NCBI RefSeq assembly: GCF_039538145.1
Contig: NZ_BAABBV010000001.1
Span: 186,001 to 250,000 of the forward strand
DNA length: 64,000 nucleotides
Direction of reading: 5' to 3'
Source: Gryllotalpicola daejeonensis
Lineage (GTDB): Bacteria > Actinomycetota > Actinomycetes > Actinomycetales > Microbacteriaceae
This document shows, in pieces, positions 16,170 through 24,274 of this stretch. The position numbers and the translations under genes were made by a program. Numbering within the stretch: position 1 is the stretch's first letter; every line of letters starts with the position of its first letter. The notes under the pieces are model-generated. The model was not told the DNA's origin. It saw only the letters and a program-made list of their open reading frames with translations, and searched no databases.

Positions 16170-16861
16170 CGGGAGACCTCGCAGGCGGTGCCCGCGTCGG
16201 CCTCGTCCTCGTGCCGCACAGCGCGCTCGCGGCCCGCGGCGCGGCAGAGATGGCGGCACAGGTCGCCGGCGAGGTGCGGGTGATCCCCGTCGGGGGAGCG
16301 GCCGGCGGCGGCCTCGGCACCGACTATGACAGCGTCGTCGCGGCGCTGAAGGCGGCCGATGCCGGCCCCGGAGTCCTCGTCCTCGCCGACCTCGGCTCGG
16401 CGATCATGACCGCCGAGACCGCGATCGAGCAGCTGCCCGAGGCCGACCGCGCGCGGGTCATACTTGCCGACGCGCCCCTGATCGAGGGCGCGGTCGCCGC
16501 GGCGGTGGCGGCGCAGACCGGTGCGGGCCTCGCTGCGGTGCGCACGGCGGCCGAGGGGGCGGGGAACAGCCCGCGGCAGGCGGCCGCCGAGCAGGCATCC
16601 GCACGCTATGCGCGCACCGTGACGCTCACCAACGCGGACGGCCTGCACGCCCGCCCCGCCGCAGAGTTCGTGAAGCTCGCCGCGACCTTCCCCGCGCGCG
16701 TGACGGTGAATGGGCGCGACGCGCGCAGTCTGCTCGCGATCCTGTCGCTCGGGCTCACCACGGGGTCGACGATCGAGATCGCGACGGAAGAGCCCCAGGG
16801 GCACGCCGCGGTCGACGCGCTCGTGGCGCTCGTCACGACCGGCTTCGAGAAGGGTGCGTGA
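16166..16861 (+). CDS. DhaM-type EIIA domain fused to HPr
   Basis: Residues 1-135 resemble DhaM, the PTS phosphoryl donor of dihydroxyacetone kinase, with the phospho-acceptor His18 in LVPHS and the GLGTDYDSVV segment. Residues 150-231 are an HPr domain with active His161 in ADGLHARPAAEF and a Ser near 193. E. coli DhaM also carries an HPr domain, but here no dhaK, dhaL or ptsI is adjacent. It overlaps trpD by 4 bases and the aroE-like gene by one, so it sits in an amino-acid operon. It may serve as the cell's HPr or donate to a distant DhaKL. Confidence 0.85.
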   Translation: MTGDLAGGARVGLVLVPHSALAARGAAEMAAQVAGEVRVIPVGGAAGGGLGTDYDSVVAALKAADAGPGVLVLADLGSAIMTAETAIEQLPEADRARVILADAPLIEGAVAAAVAAQTGAGLAAVRTAAEGAGNSPRQAAAEQASARYARTVTLTNADGLHARPAAEFVKLAATFPARVTVNGRDARSLLAILSLGLTTGSTIEIATEEPQGHAAVDALVALVTTGFEKGA

Positions 16862-17694
16862 TGAGCCGCCCTGAGCTGAGCCGCGACACGCAGCTGTGCA
16901 TCTCGCTCGCCGCGCGGCCGAGCAACCACGGCACGCGGTTCCACAACTGGCTCTACGACGAGCTCGGTCTCGACTTCGTCTACAAGGCGATGACGACGAC
17001 CGACATCGAGGGGGCCATCGCGGGCGTGCGTGCGCTGGGCATCAGGGGGTGCTCGGTGTCGATGCCGTGGAAAGAGGCCGTGATCCCGCTCGTCGACGAG
17101 CTGACGCCCTCGGCGGCGGCGATCCAGTCGGTGAACACGATCGTGAACGACGTGGTCGACGGCAGGCCGGTGCTGACCGCGTACAACACCGACTACCTCG
17201 CGATCGAGCAGCTGATCGCCGCGCACGGGCTGTCGCGCGATGAGCGGGTGCTGCTGCGCGGCAGCGGCGGCATGGCGCGCGCGGTCGCCGCAGCGTTCCG
17301 CGATGCGGGCTTCGCCGGCACGATCGCTGCGCGCAACCCGCTTTCCGGGCAGGGTCTCGCCGCCGAACTCGGCTGGGACTGGGCCGAGTCAGCCGACGGA
17401 CTCGGCGCGCCGATCATCGTGAACGTCACGCCGATCGGTATGGCGGGCGGGCCGGATGCCGATGCGCTGGCGTTCTCGCAGGAGCAGGTGGCTCAGGCAT
17501 CCGTCGTGTTCGATGTCGTCGCGATGCCGGTCGAGACGCCGCTCATCCGCGCGGCACGTGCCGCCGGGAAGCACGTCGTGACCGGCGGCGAGGTGATCGC
17601 GCTGCAGGCTGCGGGGCAGTTCGAGCTGTACACCGGCGTCGCGCCGACCCGCGAGCAGGTCGAGCGGGCAGAGGAGTTCGCGTCGCGGCCGTAG
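16861..17694 (+). CDS. Shikimate 5-dehydrogenase-like protein
   Basis: The 277-residue protein has an AroE fold: SMPWK with catalytic-type Lys71, VNT at 91-93, YNTD ending at Asp111 and a Rossmann GSGGMARAV motif near 136. The N-terminal shikimate-binding segment reads SLAARPSNHGTRFHN, unlike the GxPxxHSxSP of classical AroE, so the substrate may differ (quinate or an aminoshikimate-like acid). ATG 16861 overlaps the previous stop (TGATG), giving a trpD-dhaM/HPr-aroE-like operon. Confidence 0.85.
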   Translation: MSRPELSRDTQLCISLAARPSNHGTRFHNWLYDELGLDFVYKAMTTTDIEGAIAGVRALGIRGCSVSMPWKEAVIPLVDELTPSAAAIQSVNTIVNDVVDGRPVLTAYNTDYLAIEQLIAAHGLSRDERVLLRGSGGMARAVAAAFRDAGFAGTIAARNPLSGQGLAAELGWDWAESADGLGAPIIVNVTPIGMAGGPDADALAFSQEQVAQASVVFDVVAMPVETPLIRAARAAGKHVVTGGEVIALQAAGQFELYTGVAPTREQVERAEEFASRP

Positions 17695-17747
17695 TCGCGG
17701 GCGCGCCGGCTTCGGAATCAACGAGGGTTCAACGAGAGGGGATCGCA

Positions 17748-18809
17748 ATGGGGCGAGCCAGACTGGGCGTGGTGCTCGGGTACGCGCAGGACTTCCTGCA
17801 GACGGCGGCCGAGGTGCCGGACTACGAGGCTGCGGGCGCGGAGCTGTTCAGCGTGAGCGAGACGTACTCGTTCGACGCGATCAGCCAGCTCGGGTATCTC
17901 GCGGCGATCACGAAGACGGCGACGCTCGCGACCGACATCATTCCAATCTACACGCGCACGCCTGCGCTGCTTGCGATGACCGCGGCGGGCCTCGACGCGC
18001 TCTCCGGCGGCCGCTTCGAGCTCGGGCTCGGGTCGAGCGGCGCGCAGGTGATCGAGGGCTTCCACGGCGTGCCGTTCGACGCGCCGCTCGGCCGCACGCG
18101 CGAGATCATCGAGATCTGCCGGCAGGTCTGGCGGCGCGAGCCGCTCGCCCACTCCGGGCGCTATTACGAGCTGCCGCTGCCGGTGTCTGCGCCCGGTGCC
18201 GTCGGGGCCGGAAAGGCGCTGCGCATCATCAACCACCCGGTGCGGCCGGCCGTGCCGGTGCACATCGCGGCGCTGTCGCCGAAGTCGGTCGCGCAGGCGG
18301 CCGAGATCGCGGACGGTTGGACGCCGATCTTCTTTCACCCGGAGCGGGCGGGGGATGTCTGGGGCGAAGCTCTCGCCGCAGGGAAGGCGAAGCGCGCGCC
18401 CGAACTCGGGCCGCTCGACGTGCTCGTTCCGGTGCCGCTGTACACGGGGGAGTTCACCGAGTACGCCCTGATGGAGGTGCGGAAGCAGATCGCGCTGTAT
18501 GTCGGCGGCATGGGCGCCCGCGGGCGCAATTTCTACTTCGACCTGGCGGTGCGCTACGGCTACGAGAGCGAGGCGGCCGAGATCCAGCGGCTGTTCCTCG
18601 CGGGCGAGAAGGACGACGCGGCGTTCGCGGTGCCCGAGGAGCTGGCGCGCGCGATCTCGCTCATCGGCTCGCGCGACGAGATCGCGGAGCGGGTCGAGGC
18701 GCTGATCAGTGCCGGCGCGACCACGCTGCTCGTGCAGCCGGCCGACCGCACCCACGACGAGCGCGTCGAGGCGATCGGCACGCTGCGCGCGATCCTCGAC
18801 GAGGGCTGA
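17748..18809 (+). CDS. LLM class flavin/F420-dependent oxidoreductase
   Basis: The 353-residue protein belongs to the luciferase-like monooxygenase superfamily. It shows the TIM-barrel start (LGVVLGYAQDFLQ), the SGGRFELGLGSSGAQVIEGFHG segment near 83-104 and VPVHIAALSPKSV near 165. F420 is the usual cofactor in actinobacterial members, but FMN cannot be excluded. GAGAGGGG-like ribosome binding lies before ATG 17748. It follows the aroE-like gene after 53 bases. Its substrate is unknown. Confidence 0.85.
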   Translation: MGRARLGVVLGYAQDFLQTAAEVPDYEAAGAELFSVSETYSFDAISQLGYLAAITKTATLATDIIPIYTRTPALLAMTAAGLDALSGGRFELGLGSSGAQVIEGFHGVPFDAPLGRTREIIEICRQVWRREPLAHSGRYYELPLPVSAPGAVGAGKALRIINHPVRPAVPVHIAALSPKSVAQAAEIADGWTPIFFHPERAGDVWGEALAAGKAKRAPELGPLDVLVPVPLYTGEFTEYALMEVRKQIALYVGGMGARGRNFYFDLAVRYGYESEAAEIQRLFLAGEKDDAAFAVPEELARAISLIGSRDEIAERVEALISAGATTLLVQPADRTHDERVEAIGTLRAILDEG

Positions 18810-18831
18810 GCGCGGCTTTCGCATGGAATCT

Positions 18832-18893
18832 CCCAACACACACGCTGGGGAGGATGATTGCGCGAAATCGTCCTCCCTTCCGTGCGTCTTGGG
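18832..18893. repeat. 62-base imperfect palindrome
   Basis: The whole interval reads nearly the same on both strands. The outer arms are CCCAA and TTGGG, and a core stem GGGAGGATGATT at 18848-18859 pairs with 18866-18877 with one mismatch. About 24 of 31 positions are symmetric. It fills the gap between the LLM and GNAT genes. It could act as a terminator for the LLM gene or be a copy of a dispersed palindromic repeat. Confidence 0.7.
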
Positions 18894-18912
18894 CGGCGGC
18901 GAAACTGGGGCC

Positions 18913-19392
18913 ATGACCGAAGCCCCTCTGCGAGCCGGCCGCAACGATGAGGTCCGGGCGTGCGTCGACCTCTGGACGCGAGCATGCGCGGCGCGAGACG
19001 GCACGGCGGTCGCTGGAGTCGCGGAGCGGGCTCGCGCGAAGTTCGATCGCCGCGTGGCCTGGGTGGTGGCCGGGGCGCCCGGCGAACTGCAGGGATTCGC
19101 GTTAGCAACGGCGCCCGGTTCCGGCGCTTCCATCGATCCGCCTGAGGCGGCGGTGCTGGGGCTGCTCGCGGTCGATCCGCGGGCTCAGGCGAATGGCCTT
19201 GGCCGGCGCCTGCTGTACGAGATCGACGGAGTGCTCTCCGAAGCCGGATACCGGCAGGCGGTCCTGCATGTCCTGACGGAGAACCTCGCGGCGGTCCGGC
19301 TCTACGAGAGCGCCGGGTGGCGGCCCGTTGGCCCTGCGTTCGAGCATTCGCTGCTGCGGCGCCCCTTCCAGAGCTACGTCCTCGATCTCTGA
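18913..19392 (+). CDS. GNAT family N-acetyltransferase
   Basis: The 159-residue protein has the acetyl-CoA binding pattern of GNAT enzymes: VLGLLAVDPRAQANGLGRRLL near 80-100 (the Q/RxxGxG/A loop) and VLTENLAAVRLYESAGWRPVG near 122-142. The substrate is unknown. ATG 18913 gives the family-typical start. The preceding 62-base palindrome probably separates it from the LLM gene. Confidence 0.88.
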   Translation: MTEAPLRAGRNDEVRACVDLWTRACAARDGTAVAGVAERARAKFDRRVAWVVAGAPGELQGFALATAPGSGASIDPPEAAVLGLLAVDPRAQANGLGRRLLYEIDGVLSEAGYRQAVLHVLTENLAAVRLYESAGWRPVGPAFEHSLLRRPFQSYVLDL

Positions 19393-19512
19393 ACCGGACG
19401 CCCCGCCGTGCTCGCGCGCAGAGCTCGATCTTTCAGTCCACGGCTGGCCCCTCCTACCTGGGCGACTTCTCGAGTTCACGCTAGGAGGGACCGACAACAT
19501 TGAAGCGGGTGG

Positions 19513-20901
19513 CTACTTCACCGCGTAGCAGCTCTCGAGCTCGCTCAGCGAGTAGAAGTAGCTGCCCTTGGCGATGGGCGTGCAGCCTGCCTTGAACGCG
19601 GTCTGCTTCTCGTTGTAGAGCATTCGCACGAGGTAGGTGTTGCCCTTCTTGAAGAGATCCCACTGGATATTGGCGCCCATCGGGGCGACCTGAGCACCGC
19701 GGAACGCACTGTCGCCATAGGTGAACTCGGTGCCGACGGGCAGCTGCTTCGTGCTGCCGGGAAGGCCCAGCAGCGACGCGAGCGGGAAGATCTCTTCAGC
19801 ATGGGTGAAGCGCAGCTCGGCCGCCAGCCGGCTGGTGCCGTTCGCCTTCGCGTCGAGGGAGGCGAACATGTCGTCGAGCAGCACGTCGGCCATCTTGTAG
19901 GTGACGTCGGAGCCCGAGAATGCGGGCCCGTTCTCATAGAACGACGTCACGTCGTCGAGGTAGCCGAACCACGATGCCTCGTCGGTCGAGATGTACTTCC
20001 CGAAGTTCCAGTGGCCCTCATCGGGCAGGTCCGCCGTGACCTGCCACAGCGAGTACACGGCGTCGGCCGCGTCGATCTCGTCGCCGAAACTCGCGAAGTC
20101 GCCCGCGGCGATCTGGTCGACGAACGCCGGCGTGAAGCTGCGCAGCAGCACCTCGCGCGCGAGCCGGTGCGTCTTCGGCTGATCGCGCACCGCCGCCTCA
20201 GCGTCGGCCACCGGCGCGGTCTTGAGGTACGCCTGGTACGCCAGGCTGTCAGGGTCGGTCTTGGACTTGTGGAAGTAGAGCAGGTCGTCGTCGGTGCGCG
20301 TCGCGCCCGTGACGGCGGCGAGCTTCGGATTGATCGACTCGAGTCCCTTCACGAAGTCGTTCGCGCTGTCGACGGTGCGCTGCTGGCTCGCGGCCACGAC
20401 GTCGATCTTCTGCGTGTTCGAGGATGCCGCCGCGGCGAACAGGCCGGGAAGGCGCTGCTCCATGCGGCGCGCCGTGCCTTCGAGGTCGTCGACGCCGCTC
20501 TGAGTGAGCAGTCCGTAGCCGACCTTGGCGTTGGCGGCCAGCAGCGTCATGATGTCGGGTCCAAGTGACTTTCCGGTGCGGGTGAGGGCGCCCTGCGCCT
20601 GCGCCGACTGCCAGAGTGCGAGCAGCGCGTCGCCGTCGTCGCTGTCGGAGAGCGTGCGCTCACCGTGGCGCGAGACGTTCTCCGTGAACACGGGGGTGAA
20701 GCCGGCCGGGGCCTTCTGGTACGAGCGCGGGTTGCCGAGTGGCTCGTATGGTGCCTTGGTGGTCAGCGCCTCTCGCGTGGCGGCGGCATGGGGGCTCGGC
20801 GCGTGGCGCAGTGACGATGCGTCAGCCGGCGCGCCGAGCGCGACGACGAGCGCGGTGGCGGCAGTCAGAGTGAGCGGCAGATAGAGCCGGTTCTTCTTCA
20901 C
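19513..20901 (-). CDS. Secreted histidine acid phosphatase, MINPP/phytase type
   Basis: The 462-residue protein has a Sec signal peptide (positively charged start, hydrophobic core 9-24, likely cleavage after ADA near 28). The catalytic RHGER motif is at 78-82 with His79. Near the C-terminus THAEEIFPLASLLG places His367-Ala368-Glu369, the HAE form that marks multiple inositol polyphosphate phosphatases rather than the HD of AppA-type phytases. It probably releases phosphate from phytate or other phosphoesters outside the cell. No PHO-box-like control site is recognised. The start is GTG. Confidence 0.85.
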   Translation of the reverse strand: MKKNRLYLPLTLTAATALVVALGAPADASSLRHAPSPHAAATREALTTKAPYEPLGNPRSYQKAPAGFTPVFTENVSRHGERTLSDSDDGDALLALWQSAQAQGALTRTGKSLGPDIMTLLAANAKVGYGLLTQSGVDDLEGTARRMEQRLPGLFAAAASSNTQKIDVVAASQQRTVDSANDFVKGLESINPKLAAVTGATRTDDDLLYFHKSKTDPDSLAYQAYLKTAPVADAEAAVRDQPKTHRLAREVLLRSFTPAFVDQIAAGDFASFGDEIDAADAVYSLWQVTADLPDEGHWNFGKYISTDEASWFGYLDDVTSFYENGPAFSGSDVTYKMADVLLDDMFASLDAKANGTSRLAAELRFTHAEEIFPLASLLGLPGSTKQLPVGTEFTYGDSAFRGAQVAPMGANIQWDLFKKGNTYLVRMLYNEKQTAFKAGCTPIAKGSYFYSLSELESCYAVK

Positions 20902-21001
20902 GGTTCTCGCTTCCTTGCGGGGTCGGGGAGATCCGCAGTGTCCCGTGAACGGGTGACGTGAAGGTGAACGCGGGGCGGGTCTTGCGCAGGCATCCGATTA
21001 A

Positions 21002-21019
21002 TGCAACTCTGCAGTTGCA
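21002..21019 (+). promoter_or_regulatory. Candidate ArsR-family operator
   Basis: TGCAACT-CTGC-AGTTGCA is a 7-bp perfect inverted repeat 25 bases before the SRPBCC gene start. The ArsR-type regulator encoded as the second gene is the likely ligand. Confidence 0.5.
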
Positions 21020-21043
21020 CTTACTGATCGAAAGGTCGACGAC

Positions 21044-21514
21044 ATGACTGAGCAGCAGTTGGCGGATGCCATCAGGCAGAGCATCGAGATCGCGGCGCCG
21101 ATCGACGTCGTCTGGCGACTCGTGAGCGAGCCCGGGTGGTGGATCAACGACGGCGAGATCCAAGAGCACCAGGTCACCACGACGACCGAGGCCGACGGCG
21201 CGGTGGTCGCCGAAGTGCACGGTCATGGGGCCGGCGTCTGGCGGCTCATCGTCGTCGAGCTGCGCGAGCCCGACTACGCGGCATTCCGCTGGGCACCGCA
21301 CGCCGCGGGCGACCTGGACGCGCGGAACCCGACGGGCTCCACCCTCGTCGAATTCACGCTGCGCGAGGCATCCGGCCAGGTCATCGTCGAGGTCGTCGAG
21401 AGCGGGTTCGCGGCGCTCGCGATTCCGCCGGAGAAGATCATCGACAACTACGCAGACAACACCGCGGGCTGGGCCGAAGAGCTCGCGCTGCTGCGCACGA
21501 TGGCGACCACATGA
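21044..21514 (+). CDS. SRPBCC (AHSA1-like) ligand-binding protein
   Basis: The 156-residue protein begins with the SRPBCC pattern (IEIAAPIDVVWRLVSEPGWWINDG) and ends in the amphipathic helix NYADNTAGWAEELALLRTMA typical of AHSA1-like proteins. These form a hydrophobic cavity, and their ligands are usually unknown. It is directly coupled to an ArsR-type regulator by a 4-base ATGA overlap, a common pairing in actinobacteria. Confidence 0.88.
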   Translation: MTEQQLADAIRQSIEIAAPIDVVWRLVSEPGWWINDGEIQEHQVTTTTEADGAVVAEVHGHGAGVWRLIVVELREPDYAAFRWAPHAAGDLDARNPTGSTLVEFTLREASGQVIVEVVESGFAALAIPPEKIIDNYADNTAGWAEELALLRTMATT

Positions 21515-21843
21515 CCGCCGCTGCGCAGACGCGCGAGCTGGCCGTGATGGCCGCACTCGTCGAGCCGTCGAAGCGCGCGATCATGCAGCAGCTGACGGCC
21601 GGCCCGGCGAGCGCATCGCGGCTCGCCGAGCGGATGCCCTTGACCAGGCAGGCGCTCGTCAAGCACCTGGCCGCGCTCGAAGGCGCTGGGCTGGTCGTGC
21701 GCACGCGGCGAGGGCGCGAGCACGTGTTCGCGGCGCAGCCTGAGGCGCTGATCGGCACCGCGCGGTGGCTCGAGTCGTTGGCGAAGTCGTGGCAGGGGCA
21801 GCTCGAGGCCCTGAAGCGCGCGGCCGAGGCTCAGGTGCGCTGA
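21511..21843 (+). CDS. ArsR family transcriptional regulator
   Basis: The 110-residue protein has a winged helix with the recognition segment SRLAERMPLTRQALVKHLAALEGAGLV near 36-62 and the wing RTRRGREHVF. It has no obvious metal-binding cysteines, so it is not a classical metal sensor. It overlaps the SRPBCC gene and probably represses this operon at the TGCAACT palindrome upstream. Confidence 0.92.
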   Translation: MTAAAQTRELAVMAALVEPSKRAIMQQLTAGPASASRLAERMPLTRQALVKHLAALEGAGLVVRTRRGREHVFAAQPEALIGTARWLESLAKSWQGQLEALKRAAEAQVR

Positions 21844-21931
21844 GCCGGTGTTTCGCTGCGCGGAAGCGGGCCGCTACGCAGAGCTTGAGCACGAGATCGT
21901 CCGTGAGAGCGACCCATCTCTGCGTATCGAC

Positions 21932-22423
21932 TCAACGCGAAGGGTCGGCGAGCGGCACCGTCGCGACGACCGCGCGATGGCGCGCGTCGCCGTGCGGGCG
22001 CATGTCGACGACGGCGAGTTGGGTGAGGGTGACGGATGCCCCCGGCTCCAGCGCCCCGCCGGTCTGCACCGTCACGTGCGGCCGGTAGCTGCGGGGCCCG
22101 ACGTGCGTCAGCTTCACTCCGCGTGCGAGGAACCGGTCGACAGCGGCGAGCACGTCGACGTGCAGCGCCTCGAACTCGGGCGTCAGCTCGATCGTCGTGA
22201 CAGGAACGTCGCGGCGGCGCCCGAACTTCGCCCTGCCCTCGCCGCGGGCGACGAGCGCCGCGTGGCCCGCTGCGGCCGAGCGGATCGCATCCAAGACGGC
22301 GCCTGCGGGGGCATCCGTCTCAAATGGTGGAACCAGCGTGACGTGCGCGGGCCAGTTGTCGCGTCGGAAGCCGGCGCCGACCTGCAGAGGTACGAGCGGC
22401 AGCACCACGACGAAGAAGCGCAT
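21932..22423 (-). CDS. 2H phosphoesterase (2'-5' RNA ligase-like)
   Basis: The 163-residue protein has the two HxT motifs of the 2H superfamily: HVTLVPPF near residues 27-34 and HVTVQTGG near 115-122. Family members hydrolyse or form 2',5' or cyclic phosphodiester bonds. The true substrate here is unknown. It starts 1 base after the MOSC gene ends, so both are likely in one operon. Confidence 0.8.
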   Translation of the reverse strand: MRFFVVVLPLVPLQVGAGFRRDNWPAHVTLVPPFETDAPAGAVLDAIRSAAAGHAALVARGEGRAKFGRRRDVPVTTIELTPEFEALHVDVLAAVDRFLARGVKLTHVGPRSYRPHVTVQTGGALEPGASVTLTQLAVVDMRPHGDARHRAVVATVPLADPSR

Positions 22424-22424
22424 C

Positions 22425-22970
22425 TCACACCGGGCTGAGCGGGAAGTGCGGCTCGGCGGGCAGCTCGACGTCGATGGCGTCGCCCGGCCGCACGCTGCCT
22501 GACCGCGACACGATTCCCATGACGCCGGCCAGGCGGACGACCTCGCCGTCGTCGTCGGTGAAGACGAGCCGCTTCATCAGTCCATCCTGGAAGTCGTTGA
22601 TCTGCTGGCACGGGTTGCGCAGTCCGGTCACGGTGACCACCGCGTCGCCGATCGTGAGCCGAGTGCCGACCGGCAGCTCGAGCAGCGGGACGCCGCGCGT
22701 CGTCACGTTCTCGCCGAGCTGGCCGGGTTCGACGTGGTGTCCCGCGGCGGCGAGCTCGTCGAACAGCTCGGCGTGCATCAGATGCACCTGCCGCAGATTC
22801 GGCTGCGAGGGGTCCCGGCGCACCCGCGAGCGGTGCTTCACGGTGACGCCGTAGTGCGCGTCGCCGACGACTCCGCGGCCTTCGTGAAGTTCGATCTCGG
22901 TCACGTCGGGCTTCGAGAAGGAATGCTGCGGGCTGACATGCACCGCGACGACCCGTGCGCTTTCGCTCAT
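22425..22970 (-). CDS. MOSC domain protein
   Basis: The 181-residue protein has the MOSC core: GVVGDAHYG near 33-41, the QVHLMHAELFDEL segment, GQLGENVTTRGV near 83-94 and the NPCQQI motif with a conserved Cys near 120. MOSC proteins bind molybdenum cofactor through Cys and may handle sulfur or reduce N-hydroxylated compounds. This short stand-alone form resembles YiiM-like proteins. It is divergent from the Nudix gene. Confidence 0.88.
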   Translation of the reverse strand: MSESARVVAVHVSPQHSFSKPDVTEIELHEGRGVVGDAHYGVTVKHRSRVRRDPSQPNLRQVHLMHAELFDELAAAGHHVEPGQLGENVTTRGVPLLELPVGTRLTIGDAVVTVTGLRNPCQQINDFQDGLMKRLVFTDDDGEVVRLAGVMGIVSRSGSVRPGDAIDVELPAEPHFPLSPV

Positions 22971-23026
22971 GACTCGAATCTAGAGCGCGAGCGCCTGCGT
23001 GGGCACGTCGCGCTCCGGCACCGTCC

Positions 23027-23032
23027 TAGGCT
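23027..23032 (+). promoter_or_regulatory. Putative leaderless -10 element of the Nudix gene
   Basis: TAGGCT ends 6 bases before the GTG start at 23039, with no Shine-Dalgarno. Confidence 0.45.
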
Positions 23033-23038
23033 GAACCG

Positions 23039-23455
23039 GTGAGCGGAGAGAAGCTGATCAGGGTGAGCGCCGTCGTACTGTGCGACGCGGCCGGCCGTGT
23101 GCTGACCGTGCGAAAGCGCGGCACCTCGCGCTTCATGCTGCCGGGCGGCAAGCCGGAGGCCGGCGAGTCCGCGGCAGAGACGGCGCTGCGCGAAGCCCGC
23201 GAGGAGCTCGGTGTCGCTCTCGACCCGGCGCAGCTCGAACTGCTCGGCGTGTTCCACTCCGCAGCGGCGAACGAGCCGGACCACCGGCTCGAGAGCACGG
23301 TGTTCACGCATCCGCCCGTCAAGATCACGGGCCCAGCCGCCGAGATCGCCGAGCTGCGCTGGCTCGACCCCCGCGGCGAGCTGCCGAACGATCTCGCGCC
23401 GATGCTGCAGTTCAACGTGCTTCCGGCGCTGGCGGCGACAGCGGGCGCCGCCTAA
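23039..23455 (+). CDS. Nudix hydrolase
   Basis: The 138-residue protein has a complete Nudix box (GGKPEAGESAAETALREARE followed by ELG) near residues 36-58, which binds Mg2+ and cleaves nucleoside diphosphate-linked compounds. The specific substrate is unknown. The GTG start is supported by the TAGGCT box. Its stop overlaps the stop of the convergent CbiX-like gene. Confidence 0.92.
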   Translation: MSGEKLIRVSAVVLCDAAGRVLTVRKRGTSRFMLPGGKPEAGESAAETALREAREELGVALDPAQLELLGVFHSAAANEPDHRLESTVFTHPPVKITGPAAEIAELRWLDPRGELPNDLAPMLQFNVLPALAATAGAA

Positions 23456-24147
23456 CCCAGACCGGCTGCCCGGGCCAGGTCGACGACGACGTCGACGAGT
23501 TCCCGCGGCGTCGACTCGGGAGTGATGAGCGGCTCGGCGACGACGTCGGCGCCGGCGCCGCCCACGAGATCGAGGAAATAGCCCGGCGCGAGCAGGTAGG
23601 GCGCAACGATGACGGATGCCTGCGGCCGCGCCGCCCGCGCCGCGGCGACCGCCTCGGCGACGGTCGGGGCCGCCGCCGACAGGAATCCGACTTCGACGGG
23701 CGCGCTCAGGCGCGCCGCGAGCAGCTCGCCGGTGCGCAGGCAGTCGTCGACGGCCCGCGCGTCTGACGAGCCGGCGGCGGCGAGAACGACGGATGCCTCA
23801 CCGTCGTAGCCCGCTTCACTCAGCCGCCGGGCCAGCACCTCGACCAGCCGCCGGTCGGGGCCGAGCGCACCGGTGACCTGCGTCGGCACGGGCGACGCGT
23901 CGGCGGCCTCGGCGAGGTCGACGTAGACGTGGTAGCCGGCCGACAGCAGCAGCGGAACGATCACCGCCCGGTTCTCGGCGGGCACCGCGGCCAGCGCGGC
24001 GGGCACCGACGGCTGCTCGACATCGACGTGGCAGCGCACCACCTGGACGGGAAGCGCGTCGCCCACGAGCTCGACCAGACGGCGTACTGCCGCCTGCCCC
24101 GCCGGGGAGGAGGTGCCGTGCGAGGCGGCGAGGACGGTGACAGGCAT
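23452..24147 (-). CDS. Sirohydrochlorin chelatase-like (CbiX/SirB family) protein
   Basis: The 231-residue protein has two CbiX-like halves. The first starts LAASHGTSSPAG with the metal-binding His10, then PLLLSAGYHVYVDL near 90. The second half repeats the pattern with VLAAAGSSD and VAPYLLAPGYF. Family members insert Fe, Co or Ni into sirohydrochlorin. The second half lacks the SHG histidine, so only one metal site is likely. No siroheme genes are adjacent. ATG 24147 is chosen because the longer frame runs into the opposite secreted-protein gene. Confidence 0.82.
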   Translation of the reverse strand: MPVTVLAASHGTSSPAGQAAVRRLVELVGDALPVQVVRCHVDVEQPSVPAALAAVPAENRAVIVPLLLSAGYHVYVDLAEAADASPVPTQVTGALGPDRRLVEVLARRLSEAGYDGEASVVLAAAGSSDARAVDDCLRTGELLAARLSAPVEVGFLSAAAPTVAEAVAAARAARPQASVIVAPYLLAPGYFLDLVGGAGADVVAEPLITPESTPRELVDVVVDLARAAGLG

Positions 24148-24274
24148 CCCTCGAAGACTATTGGCTCGATTTTTCTGGTGCGCTCCGTGTAACGCATTCG
24201 GGGGGTGCGGCAATGCACCCTCATGACGGTCGCTTTGGCCGCCGTAGGGGGAAACCGAAGAAGGGCATCCGACC

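Noticed and set aside
19449..19489. 8-bp inverted repeat CCCTCCTA/TAGGAGGG between the GNAT and phosphatase genes
   Set aside because: The 25-base loop makes a stable terminator unlikely.
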